Part shown: positions 48,789 to 56,795 of the stretch, piece after piece | Layout of the letters: every line of letters starts with the position of its first letter | Numbering within the stretch: position 1 is the stretch's first letter | Source: Oscillospiraceae bacterium | GTDB taxonomy: Bacteria > Bacillota > Clostridia > Oscillospirales > Ruminococcaceae | Direction: 5' to 3' | Length of the DNA: 64,000 nt | Assembly: GCA_022791315.1 (NCBI GenBank) | Contig: JAAVYW010000025.1 | Coordinates: forward strand, 47,806-111,805 | Translations under genes and position numbers: made by a program | The notes under the pieces: generated by a model | The model's database searches: none | Told to the model about the DNA's origin: nothing | The model's input: the letters and a program-made list of their open reading frames with translations, nothing else

Positions 48789-50972
48789 ATGACCTTGTTG
48801 TGGATGAGTGCTTGGGGCGGGCTGCTGATTTTGCTGGTGTGGGCCCTGCGCCGCCCGCTGCTGGCAAACCTGCCCGCCAGGGTGATGCCGGTGCTGTGGG
48901 GCGTGGTGCTGCTGCGGCTGCTGCTGCCCTTGGCGCTGCCGGTGGAACTGGGCTGGCAGTGGGGAACAGCGGAAGCGGCAGTCCCTGTCCCGATGGTGGG
49001 GGCTTTGCCCCGCCCTGAGGCCGGGGAAGACGTGGTGCAGGAGGCTCCCTTGCCGGAAGCGGAGGACCGGGCATCCCGAGATGCGGCCCCGGGAGCGGGG
49101 ACAATGCCAGCGGGCCCTGTACCCACAGAGGCCATAGGCTGGGCGGCGCTGGGGATATGGCTGGCGGGCGCGCTGGGGATGGGAGGCTCCTTTTGGCTCT
49201 CCTACCGGCGGGCCAAGCGGGAATTTGCCCTTGCCAGGCCGGCGGAAAGGGGCGAGGCCAGGGAGGTGCTGGACACCCTGCTGGCCCGGCAGCCACTGCG
49301 GCGCAAGGTGGAGCTGAGGGAGTGGGCGCAGGGGGATTCCCCCCTCACCTATGGGCTGCTGCGGCCGGTGATTTTGCTGCCTGCCCGGCAGTCCTGGCGG
49401 GACAGGGGGGAGCTGACCCTGATGCTGGCCCACGAACTGGCCCATATCCGGCGGCTGGATGTGCTCTACAAGCTCCTGGCGGTGGGGGCATTGTGTGTGC
49501 ACTGGTTTAATCCCCTGGTGTGGTTGTTTGTGCGGCTGCTGGGGAAAGACCTGGAGCTGGCCTGCGACGAGGCGGTGGCGCGCTATTTTGGAGGCCGGGC
49601 CAGGGGCGGATATGCCCGTATCCTGTTGCGGCTGGAGGCACAGCGGAGCGGCTTGGCCTTTGGCCTGGGCGGGATGGGCAAGAGCACTGTGGAAGAAAGG
49701 ATTGAGATGCTGATGAAAAATAAGACAACAACTATGGCGGCCGTGCTGGCCGCAGCGCTGACAATAGCGGGGGTGACAGGGGTTTGTGCCCTCTCCACAC
49801 TACAGCCCAGGCTGCGGGCGGCAGAACCGGCGGGACAGACCGCCGCTGCAGGGGAGAGCATTGGCACGCTGCCGGAAGAGCCCACCGAACAGGAACTGCT
49901 GGCCCTCTACGGCCCCTACGGCGTCACCTTTGAGAAGGGGCAGATGCTCCTGGATGGAGAGCCGGTGCGCTACTTCTTTGACGGGGTAGAGGTGACAAAG
50001 GGCGCTCGGATTAGCCACTATGAGTACTGCAATGACCTGGGCACAGTGGACGCCTGCACGGTGCGGGGTACCGTCGACAACGGGGACGGCAGCGTGAACC
50101 CCTTTGGGCCGCTGCAGAGTATCCGCCGCTGCACCAAGGAGGAATTTGACCTGCACACCAAGGACCTTGCCGCCCTGAACGAGGGCAAGGGACAGGTGGC
50201 TGTGACAGAGGACAGCGGCTCGATTGCCCAGAGCGGGGAGTCCGCCGCTACGGCGGGAGGCCAACAGCGCCTGTATCAAATGCAATACCGCTGCGGGGAC
50301 ATTGCGGTCTATCTGCGCCAGAATGAGGCAACGGCTACCGGCAACCTAGGCAGTGCCGCGGGAGGGAAAACCGTGGCCCAGCGGATGCTGGAGTACGGGG
50401 CCTATGGCGTGACCTACCGGGACGGGGATATCTACTATTCCGGCAAACGGGTGGGCACCTTCGCGGATGTGAAACCGGGCGGGGGCGTGTTCAGCTATGA
50501 CTCCTGCCATGGGGGCGAGGGCATTTTATGCGCCACCTACGACTATAACGACCGGCTGTATGGGCTGGAGCTCTTCCCCGAGGGCACGGAGATTTCCCTG
50601 AACGAGCCCATCCGGGCAGCGGAGGAGACGGAGAGTTTGAAGGAGAGCGCCGCCCAGTGGGAAGAGACTCTGGCCCCCTATCTCCCCTACGGCCTCACCT
50701 ATGAATACGACCCGGTGGCGGATTACCGGAGCGGCTGCGGGCTCACGATGTGGTATAACGGCCAGGAGGTGCGTGCTATCTGGGACGAGACGACGGGCAC
50801 CTACATCTGCGAGCATCAGAACGGCAGCAGCCTGCACGGCACCAACGACCTCTGCGCCGTGTACCAGGACGGGCACCTGTGCGGGCTGCGGCATTATACC
50901 GGGACGACGGCCAACACAACTACCCATCATCCCGAGCCCCAGGGACATCACCGCGGCGGGCACCACCGATAA
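48789..50972 (+). CDS. BlaR1/MecR1-like M56 membrane peptidase with novel repeat domain
   Basis: A sensor-peptidase of about 727 residues. Helices near 10, 35, 120 and 235 surround the M56 domain with zinc motif HELAH (215-219) and LELACDEAVARYF. A further helix (about 316-335) leads to an outer region of about 390 residues. Instead of a penicillin-binding domain, this region has three related units near 373, 535 and 630, each with PYGVTY or a close variant followed by YYxGxxV. The tail is His-rich (HHPEPQGHHRGGHHR) and could bind metal. ATG at 48789 follows GCGAGG. The signal is unknown; no beta-lactamase gene is nearby. Confidence 0.85.
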   Translation: MTLLWMSAWGGLLILLVWALRRPLLANLPARVMPVLWGVVLLRLLLPLALPVELGWQWGTAEAAVPVPMVGALPRPEAGEDVVQEAPLPEAEDRASRDAAPGAGTMPAGPVPTEAIGWAALGIWLAGALGMGGSFWLSYRRAKREFALARPAERGEAREVLDTLLARQPLRRKVELREWAQGDSPLTYGLLRPVILLPARQSWRDRGELTLMLAHELAHIRRLDVLYKLLAVGALCVHWFNPLVWLFVRLLGKDLELACDEAVARYFGGRARGGYARILLRLEAQRSGLAFGLGGMGKSTVEERIEMLMKNKTTTMAAVLAAALTIAGVTGVCALSTLQPRLRAAEPAGQTAAAGESIGTLPEEPTEQELLALYGPYGVTFEKGQMLLDGEPVRYFFDGVEVTKGARISHYEYCNDLGTVDACTVRGTVDNGDGSVNPFGPLQSIRRCTKEEFDLHTKDLAALNEGKGQVAVTEDSGSIAQSGESAATAGGQQRLYQMQYRCGDIAVYLRQNEATATGNLGSAAGGKTVAQRMLEYGAYGVTYRDGDIYYSGKRVGTFADVKPGGGVFSYDSCHGGEGILCATYDYNDRLYGLELFPEGTEISLNEPIRAAEETESLKESAAQWEETLAPYLPYGLTYEYDPVADYRSGCGLTMWYNGQEVRAIWDETTGTYICEHQNGSSLHGTNDLCAVYQDGHLCGLRHYTGTTANTTTHHPEPQGHHRGGHHR

Positions 50973-50976
50973 GCAG

Positions 50977-51018
50977 AAAAAAGCCCCTCTTCTCGCGGCG
51001 GCGAGAGGAGGGGCTTTT
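50977..51018 (+). terminator. Terminator of the BlaI/M56 operon
   Basis: A long stem, AAAAGCCCCTCTTCTCGC with its near-complement GCGAGAGGAGGGGCTTTT. It lies four bases after the stop codon. Confidence 0.85.
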
Positions 51019-51029
51019 GCTTCGTAGAG

Positions 51030-51063
51030 GATTTAGGCCTGACTCGCCTACGGCGCGATATAG
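51030..51063 (+). repeat. Hairpin-string element tail, copy G
   Basis: Only the conserved end survives: GGCCTGACTCGCCTACGGCGCGATATAG. The orientation is the same as the other copies. Confidence 0.6.
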
Positions 51064-51069
51064 CCAAAG

Positions 51070-51098
51070 CACTTGAAAACAGGTACTATTTTCAAGTG
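51070..51098 (-). terminator. Hairpin downstream of split transketolase
   Basis: A perfect ten-base stem, CACTTGAAAA / TTTTCAAGTG, with a nine-base loop. It lies about 50 bases after the minus-strand stop and has no U-run beyond the stem. Confidence 0.5.
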
Positions 51099-51146
51099 GG
51101 CTGCGCGCATTGCACGCGCTTTTGACTATGTAATGCGAAACAGAGC

Positions 51147-52085
51147 CTACTTGTTTAGGAATTCCTGGGCCACCTGGGCGATGCCTGGTGCGTCGATGCG
51201 GTAGTAGGCCTTGAGGTCGTCGTAGGGGCCGGAGGTGGCGTATTCCTTGGGGATGCCGTGCATCCGGATGGGGACGGGGCAGTGCTCGGCGCAGACCTCG
51301 GCCACCAGGGTGCCCAGGCCGCCATGGGCGTAGTGCTCTTCGACAGTGAGGAGCTTGCCCACTTCCCTGGCGGTTTGGATAACCAGCTCCTCGTCAATGG
51401 GGCAGACGGTGGGGAAGCCCACCACCCGCACGGAGATGCCCTTGGCGTCCAGGAGCTCGGCGGCCTCCAGGGCGTCGGCAGTGGCGCTGCCGGTGGAGAG
51501 GATGGCCAAATCGGTGCCGGGGCGCAGGACAGTGCCTTTGCCGATGGTGAAATCCGGTTCTTCGTCGTAGATTTCCGGCATGGGGGGATTGCCGATGCGC
51601 ATGTACACCGGGCCCTCATGGGCCAGCATGGCCTTGGCAGCGGCGCGGATTTCTGCCGGGGACTGGGGGGAGAGGACAACTGCGCCGGGAATCATCCGCA
51701 TGATGGCGTAGTCTTCCAGGGAGTGGTGGGTGGCCCCTAAGTCGGAATAGGTGATGCCGCCGTTGCGGCCGATAATTTTCACGTTCTGGCGCATGTAGCC
51801 CAAGTCGTTGCGGAACATCTCATAGCTGCGGCAGGTGACAAAGGGGGCAATGGCGCAGAAGACCGGGATTTTGCCCGTGGTTGCCAGGCCGGCGGCAATG
51901 CCGGTGACGCCCTGTTCCATGATGCCAAATTCAAAGTACCGCTCAGGATGGGCTCCCGCAAAGGCGGAAAAGCCGGAGCTGCCGCCGCTGTCCGCCGAGA
52001 GGATGACAATGCGGGGGTCCTGCTCCGCCAGGGCGGAGACCGCCGCGCCGAGTTCTTTTCTGGGGTCTTTTCTTTCGCCTTTCAC
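51147..52085 (-). CDS. Transketolase, C-terminal subunit
   Basis: A 312-residue protein covering the pyrimidine-binding and C-terminal domains of transketolase: RYFEFGIMEQGVTGIAAGLA (glutamate for cofactor activation), DLGATHHSLEDYAIMR and VYMRIGNPPMP. The C-terminal domain ILSTGSATADALEAAELL is followed by EEHYAHGGLGT. Together with the N-terminal subunit it makes one active enzyme transferring two-carbon units between sugar phosphates. The start is GTG at 52085, overlapping the partner's stop, with AAGGAG ten bases upstream. Last gene of the sugar operon. Confidence 0.93.
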   Translation of the reverse strand: MKGERKDPRKELGAAVSALAEQDPRIVILSADSGGSSGFSAFAGAHPERYFEFGIMEQGVTGIAAGLATTGKIPVFCAIAPFVTCRSYEMFRNDLGYMRQNVKIIGRNGGITYSDLGATHHSLEDYAIMRMIPGAVVLSPQSPAEIRAAAKAMLAHEGPVYMRIGNPPMPEIYDEEPDFTIGKGTVLRPGTDLAILSTGSATADALEAAELLDAKGISVRVVGFPTVCPIDEELVIQTAREVGKLLTVEEHYAHGGLGTLVAEVCAEHCPVPIRMHGIPKEYATSGPYDDLKAYYRIDAPGIAQVAQEFLNK

Positions 52086-52945
52086 TGCGCCATCTCCTTC
52101 CATTCCTGTTCCAGCCGTGCTATGGCTGTCTCTGTCTCCTGGATTGCCTGGGAGAGCTCCTCGTCCTTGGGCGTCCAGTAGTGGTAGGCGGCCTTGTTCT
52201 CTGCAAAGGAGAGGCCCTTGCTCTTCACGGTGTGGGCGACGATGAGGTTGGGTTTGCCGGGGGTGAGGGGGAGGGCGTCAAGGGCCTCCACTACCTGGGA
52301 CATGTTGTTGCCGTCGATGTCCTTCACAGCCCAGCCAAAGGCGGCGAAGTGGTCGCCGATGGGGGTGAAGTTCATCACGTCCTGGACCTTGCCGCTGATT
52401 TGCAGGCCGTTGAAGTCCACAAACACGGTCAGGTTGTCCAGGTGATGGTGGGCGGCTGCGGCTGCGGCCTCCCAGTTGGAGCCCTCGGCCAGCTCGCCGT
52501 CGCCCATCACGGCATAGACCTGGCTCTTTTTGCCGTCCAGGCGCAGGCCAAGGGCCATGCCCGCGGCCAGGGAGAGGCCGTGGCCCAGCGCGCCGGTATT
52601 GGCCTCCACGCCGGGGAGCTTGTGCATGTCGGGATGGCCGGGGAGGAGGGTTTTCAGGCCGCCATAGGTGTCCAGCACGGATTTGTCAAAGTAACCCTTT
52701 TCCGCCAGGACAGCATACTGCACCATGCACTTGTGGCCCGCCGAGAGCAGGAAACGGTCCCGGTCTTCCAGCCCCGGGTTTTTCGGGTCGCAGTGCATTT
52801 TGTAGAAGTAGAGGGCGGTGACAATGTCCATGGACGAGAGCGCGCCCCCCAGATGGCCGTGGCCGCTGGCCTCTACCATGCGCACCACATTGCGGCGGCA
52901 GCGGGCAGCTTCCAGCTCCAGGCGTTTTAAGTCTTTCCCGTTCAC
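52082..52945 (-). CDS. Transketolase, N-terminal subunit
   Basis: A 287-residue protein with the thiamine diphosphate pyrophosphate-binding domain: VEASGHGHLGGALSSMDI, the TGALGHGLSLAAGMALG loop and the GDGELAEGSNWEA metal motif. Split transketolases are common in Clostridia. The start is GTG at 52945 behind GGAGG, overlapping the rpiB stop; the stop overlaps the C-terminal subunit. The tight overlaps keep the two halves in equal amounts. Confidence 0.93.
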   Translation of the reverse strand: MNGKDLKRLELEAARCRRNVVRMVEASGHGHLGGALSSMDIVTALYFYKMHCDPKNPGLEDRDRFLLSAGHKCMVQYAVLAEKGYFDKSVLDTYGGLKTLLPGHPDMHKLPGVEANTGALGHGLSLAAGMALGLRLDGKKSQVYAVMGDGELAEGSNWEAAAAAAHHHLDNLTVFVDFNGLQISGKVQDVMNFTPIGDHFAAFGWAVKDIDGNNMSQVVEALDALPLTPGKPNLIVAHTVKSKGLSFAENKAAYHYWTPKDEELSQAIQETETAIARLEQEWKEMAQ

Positions 52946-53385
52946 GCCTTTGCCTCCTTTTCATAGTCGTAGATGCGGGCCACCTTGGGCATGGAGCGGG
53001 ACTGGGGGTCAAAGGTGGAGGCCAGGTATTCGTCCACCATCATCTTTGCCACCTCGATGCCCGTCACCTGGGCGCCCATAGTGATGAGATTGGCATTGTT
53101 GCTCAACGCGGCGCGCTGGGCCTGATAGACGTTGTTCACCAGCGCCGCATAGGCCCCTTTGACCTTGTTGGCCGCAATGCAAACGCCGATGCCGGTGCCG
53201 CACACCAGGATGCCCCGGTCATAGTGCCCGGCAGCCACTTCCTCGGCCACCTGAATCGCCACATTGGCATAGACCGGGTCGTCGCTGCCGAAGTCGGTGC
53301 AGTCGTGCCCTTTGGCCTTGACGTAGTCCAGCAGTGTGTTTTTGAACTCCGTCGCGTTGGGGTCGCATCCGAATGCCAGTTTCAT
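52942..53385 (-). CDS. rpiB: RpiB/LacA/LacB family sugar-phosphate isomerase
   Basis: A 147-residue isomerase of the RpiB family. FGCDPNATEFKNTLLDYV, VCGTGIGVCIAANKVKGAYAALV (active-site loop) and NNANLITMGAQVTGIEVAK are visible. In the usual motif the loop reads CGTGIGMSIAANK; here a cysteine replaces the serine. It may isomerise ribose 5-phosphate or another four- to six-carbon sugar phosphate from the kinase encoded upstream. ATG at 53385 follows AAAGAAAGG. It has its own promoter 55-80 bases upstream. Confidence 0.9.
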   Translation of the reverse strand: MKLAFGCDPNATEFKNTLLDYVKAKGHDCTDFGSDDPVYANVAIQVAEEVAAGHYDRGILVCGTGIGVCIAANKVKGAYAALVNNVYQAQRAALSNNANLITMGAQVTGIEVAKMMVDEYLASTFDPQSRSMPKVARIYDYEKEAKA

Positions 53386-53439
53386 AGGTAATCCAACCTT
53401 TCTTTTGTTTGGGGATTTCGCCCCTGGTTCCTTGATTTG

Positions 53440-53468
53440 ATTATACCAAATAAAACGGGGGTTGTCAT
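53440..53468 (-). promoter_or_regulatory. rpiB-tkt promoter
   Basis: On the minus strand ATGACA (53463-53468) and TATAAT (53440-53445), spacer 17. A small hairpin (GGGGCGAAATCCCC) lies in the leader at 53411-53424. Confidence 0.7.
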
Positions 53469-53478
53469 TATAAAATTT

Positions 53479-53624
53479 TATGCTTCCTCCCCTTCGGAGG
53501 CCAAGGAAGTTGGCCTTAGGCACGTGCCCCGTGCATTTTTCCCTCTTTATGTTTCCTCCCCTTCGGGGCACGCGCGCAAAGTGCGCGCTGGCTCCGTCTT
53601 TTGGGGCTGGGCGGGCCGCTTGTT
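53479..53624. repeat. Short intergenic repeats after the FGGY kinase
   Basis: Two copies of TTATGYTTCCTCCCCTTCGG occur at about 53479 and 53544. The segment 53596-53624 is the inverse of 58918-58946 (ACAAGCGGCCCGCCCRGCCCC). No gene is present in the gap 53386-53650. Confidence 0.55.
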
Positions 53625-53650
53625 CTCCGCCCTCCTTCCCATAGCGGGGG

Positions 53651-54967
53651 TTAGCGCGGGCGCATAGCCAATGCCACATTGCCCAAAATGGGGCAGTCGT
53701 CCACCACCTGGAAGGAGAAGCCGGGGAGCTCCCGCTGCTTGAGCTTTTGATAGGCGGGAGTTGCCATGCCGCCGGAGATTTTGATGACCTTGTCAAGCTC
53801 CTGCACCTGGGCAGCCTGGCGGATGGCCTTGCCCAGCACCCCCTGCATACTGCGCAGCATGGCGGCCAGCATCTTGTCCCGGGTGGCCTCCAGGGTGAGG
53901 CCGTGCCAGGCGCCGGTGCGCTTTTCCAGGCTCTGGCGGTCGCCGGTGAGGTAGGGGTCAAAGGTGACGCTCTCGTCCTCCAGGCATTCCTCGATGACCC
54001 TGTCCACATAGGCGTAGAACTCCTCCCGGCTCATCTCCCGGCAGAGCTCCTTGTAGAACCAGTCCACAGCAAAGCCCCCGGCAGTGGTGGCATAGATTTG
54101 CCAGATGCCGGGCAGGGCGGAGTTGCGCAGATAGTACTCCGGGTTTACGGCGGGCTTGTCGGTGAGGATGCTCACCATTTCGCTGCTGCCGGTGGTGTTC
54201 ATCATCTGGCCGGGGCGGCTGTTGCCCGCCCCCATCTGGGCCGCTGCCACATCGTTTGTCCCCGCCGCCACGGGAATGCCGGAGCGCAGCCCCAGCCGGG
54301 CAGCCATATCGGGCAGCAGGCGCCCCAGGGGTGTGCCGGGGCACACGATTTCCCCGAACCAGGATTCGTCTAACCCCAGGGCGCGGATGAGCTCCGATGA
54401 CCAGCCCCGCTGGGTGGTGGTCTCATAGAGGCCCATCATGGAGGCGTTGACTAAGTCCACCATCCATTCCCCGGTGAGCTGTTTGTGGATATAGGTGGTG
54501 AGGTGCCCCAGCCGGCAGGTGCGGCGGTAGACCTCTGGTTCGTTTTGCAAGAACCACAAAAAGGTCATGGCCGAGCAGCCGCCGGGGAAGGGATAGATGC
54601 CGGAGATGTTCCTATAGGCGTCCTTCCCCACCATCTGGTCGATTTGGGCCGACTGGGGCCTGCTGCGCCGGTCCATATGGGTGATGATGTTGGGGTACAC
54701 CAGCTCTCCCGCCTGGTCCAGGAACACAGGGGAGGGGGAGAAGGTGTCGTAGCACAGCAGCTCCACCTGGCTACGCAGCCCCTCATCCAGCCGGGAGGCC
54801 GCAGCAAAGAGCGCCTTCCACAGGGCATCTGGCGACATCTCCACCTTTTCCCCCGGCAGCAGCAGGTAGGGATACCCCTCCTTGGCCCAGCCCAGCACGT
54901 GGCCCGCTTCGTCTGTGACCGACAGCTTCACGGCAGAGGTTCCGAAATCAATGGATAATAAGTACAT
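53651..54967 (-). CDS. FGGY family carbohydrate kinase
   Basis: A kinase of 438 residues, somewhat shorter than the usual 480-500. The ATP phosphate loop is SIDFGTSAVKLSV at the N-terminus. AGTNDVAAAQMGAG, NTTGSSEMVSI and the C-terminal ISGGMATPAYQKLKQ and LGNVALAM complete the ASKHA fold. FGGY kinases phosphorylate xylulose, ribulose, erythritol, glycerol and similar polyols; the exact substrate is not evident. ATG at 54967 follows AAAGGAGG. With rpiB and split transketolase downstream, it probably feeds a ketose or polyol into the pentose phosphate pathway. No transporter is adjacent. Confidence 0.9.
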   Translation of the reverse strand: MYLLSIDFGTSAVKLSVTDEAGHVLGWAKEGYPYLLLPGEKVEMSPDALWKALFAAASRLDEGLRSQVELLCYDTFSPSPVFLDQAGELVYPNIITHMDRRSRPQSAQIDQMVGKDAYRNISGIYPFPGGCSAMTFLWFLQNEPEVYRRTCRLGHLTTYIHKQLTGEWMVDLVNASMMGLYETTTQRGWSSELIRALGLDESWFGEIVCPGTPLGRLLPDMAARLGLRSGIPVAAGTNDVAAAQMGAGNSRPGQMMNTTGSSEMVSILTDKPAVNPEYYLRNSALPGIWQIYATTAGGFAVDWFYKELCREMSREEFYAYVDRVIEECLEDESVTFDPYLTGDRQSLEKRTGAWHGLTLEATRDKMLAAMLRSMQGVLGKAIRQAAQVQELDKVIKISGGMATPAYQKLKQRELPGFSFQVVDDCPILGNVALAMRPR

Positions 54968-54988
54968 GTTCTAACCTCCTTTGCTCTG

Positions 54989-55017
54989 ATGATAACAAGG
55001 TTTGCCAGCCCTGTCAA
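54989..55017 (-). promoter_or_regulatory. FGGY kinase promoter
   Basis: On the minus strand TTGACA (55012-55017) and TATCAT (54989-54994), spacer 17. Confidence 0.78.
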
Positions 55018-55365
55018 GGCTTGACGAAAGGAAGTTGCACAGGAGTGCCCTAGGGTGAGGTCTTTCCCCAAAGGAAACAAGGGAGGAGAAGAGTTTGAGG
55101 GGATAGAAAGGCCAAATGGGAGCCCATCCGCCCCCCCGAACGAGCCAAGGCGAACTAACTCCGGGGCCGCACCGAGCCCGCTTCACCTGGCCTTGTCACT
55201 GCTAAAAGTGGGAGAACGCTAACACCCGGAGCGTCCGCCGACACCCGAGTGACCCCTATGGGTCTTTTGCTTCCTTGCGGCAAGGCAAGGAACCAGGCCA
55301 ACGAAGGTTGGCCTTTGCCTGCTCGGTGCGGGAACCGACGAGACTGAGCTGAGATGAGGATTGGG
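55018..55365. other. Intergenic region without a recognised gene
   Basis: The segment upstream of the FGGY kinase promoter carries only short inverted repeats (for example CCTTGCGGCAAGG and GGCCAACGAAGGTTGGCC near 55270-55310). No ORF with a ribosome site and no RNA family was recognised. Confidence 0.5.
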
Positions 55366-55686
55366 CCTGTTTGCCGTTGGCAAAGGCGGCGAGAGGTTGG
55401 AATGTGATGGCGATAGAGGGGAACTTGATAGAGGGCGGCTTGTTGGCTGGGAGAGCAGGCTGGGCTTTGATATGGAACGCCGCCCCTTAGAAGGGGGATT
55501 TCGCTCATTGAGATGAGCGACCAAAGGCAAAGCCTTTGGAAAAGTCAAGCCTGCGGCTTGACTTTCAAGAATCGCCTTGCGATTCTTGCCAGACCAACGC
55601 AGTTGGTCTTCACCACCCTTTGAAAAGGTTGTGGACAAGGCCAGCTTCGCTGGCCCGGAAACTTTCATTTGCCTACGGCGCGATAG
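55366..55686 (+). repeat. Hairpin-string element, copy H
   Basis: About 320 bases of chained stem-loops: TTTGCCGTTGGCAAA, TCGCTCATTGAGATGAGCGA, CCAAAGGCAAAGCCTTTGG, AGTCAAGCCTGCGGCTTGACT, CAAGAATCGCCTTGCGATTCTTG, AGACCAACGCAGTTGGTCT and GGCCAGCTTCGCTGGCC. The tail GAAACTTTCATTTGCCTACGGCGCGATAG ends it. GTTGGCTGGG and GGAACGCCGCC blocks match copies C and F. Confidence 0.78.
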
Positions 55687-55769
55687 GCCCGAGAGGGGAC
55701 TTGATATTTGGTAGTCTAGGTGATTGACCTGCTGCCCTGATTGCCCGGGGAATACCGGGCAGAGCGAAG

Positions 55770-55810
55770 AAAAGGAACAGGAGAGACCAAAGCATCTCCT
55801 GTTCCTTTTT
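55770..55810. terminator. Terminator of the dapA-like gene
   Basis: A perfect 15-base stem, AAAAGGAACAGGAGA with its complement, loop of ten bases. Three bases separate it from the minus-strand stop at 55813; T-rich on both strands. Confidence 0.8.
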
Positions 55811-55812
55811 GG

Positions 55813-56715
55813 CTAATGTACCGGATGGCCTGCCGCTTCCAACGCCTGGCGCATCTCCTGTTCCAGCTGGGGAGCAGCGGGGAGCACTGGCTTGCGGGGG
55901 AAGCCGCCGGCATAGCCCAGCAGGTTCATACAGCACTTGACGCCGGAGACGCTACCCCTGGCGCCGGTCTTGCGGATAAGGGCCTGGAGGGTGTCGTAGT
56001 AGGCCTGGGCGGCCCCTCTGCCCTGTTCCCGGTAGAGGGCCACCACACGGGCGCATTCCTCGGGGAAATAGTTGGCGGCGGAGACCACGCCCCCCTTGCC
56101 GCCCCTGTCAAGGCAGGTGAGGATGGTGCTCATGGAGCCGGAGAGCACCTGGAAATCCTCCCTGCCCCCCACGGCATCCATATAGGCGTTCATCATGTCC
56201 TTGGAGGTGTCCTTGATGCCGTGGATATTGGGGTGGCCGGCCAGGGCCTTCACGGCCTCGGCGGAGATGCACACCGAATTGGCAAAATCGGGGGCGCAGT
56301 AGAGCAGGATTGGCAGGGAGCTGGCGTCGGCGATGGCGGTGTAGTAGTCCACCAGGGCCTCATCGGTCATCAGCCCTTTAAAGTAGTGGGGGGTGAGTAC
56401 GGAGAGATAGTCAATAGGCAGGTGCTCGCGCTCCACCCGCGCCAGGAACCGCAGGGTGTGGGCCAGGGATTCCCGGCCCACCCCGGCGATGAAGCACTTA
56501 TCCTCCCCCGCCGCCTGGGAGGAGGCCTTGATGACCGCCAGGGCCTCGTCGTCGTCCAGCATCCGGAATTCCCCGTTGCTGCCCAGGCACATATAGCCGC
56601 AGACCGCCGTGCCGTTCCAGCGGTGGTAGTTGGCCTGCAGCGCGGCAAAGTCGATGCCTCCCTGCCGGTCAAAGGGGGTCACTGCCGGGATGATAATACC
56701 GTCCAGCTTTCTCAT
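55813..56715 (-). CDS. DapA/NanA family aldolase
   Basis: A 300-residue class I aldolase/synthase with a TIM barrel. IPAVTPFDRQGGIDF opens it, and GIKDTSKDMMNAY holds the Schiff-base lysine. The substrate-binding stretch reads GSNGEFRMLD where dihydrodipicolinate synthase has G(T)TGE, and LLYCAPDFAN where YN(V)P is usual. These departures make true lysine synthesis less likely than a keto-acid aldolase such as sialate or keto-deoxysugar lyase. ATG at 56715 follows GGGAG. It stands next to metG on the same strand but is separated by 80 bases. Confidence 0.85.
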   Translation of the reverse strand: MRKLDGIIIPAVTPFDRQGGIDFAALQANYHRWNGTAVCGYMCLGSNGEFRMLDDDEALAVIKASSQAAGEDKCFIAGVGRESLAHTLRFLARVEREHLPIDYLSVLTPHYFKGLMTDEALVDYYTAIADASSLPILLYCAPDFANSVCISAEAVKALAGHPNIHGIKDTSKDMMNAYMDAVGGREDFQVLSGSMSTILTCLDRGGKGGVVSAANYFPEECARVVALYREQGRGAAQAYYDTLQALIRKTGARGSVSGVKCCMNLLGYAGGFPRKPVLPAAPQLEQEMRQALEAAGHPVH

Positions 56716-56795
56716 AAGTTGGTTGCTCCCTTCTGTTTTTCGTGGTTCGATTATAGCATATCCCGGCGGGTTTGTACATCCCTCTTTGCGGCCTG

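Noticed and set aside
48380..50972. Beta-lactam resistance locus
   Set aside because: The BlaI/M56 pair is real, but the sensor lacks a penicillin-binding domain and no beta-lactamase or PBP2a gene is in the window.
55366..55686. Chained hairpins considered as a CRISPR array
   Set aside because: There is no constant repeat and no uniform spacer length; each stem is different and self-complementary, and no cas genes are near.
55813..56715. Dihydrodipicolinate synthase for lysine synthesis
   Set aside because: The fold fits, but the TTGE and YNVP-type signatures are altered and no other lysine gene is adjacent, so only a family-level call is made.
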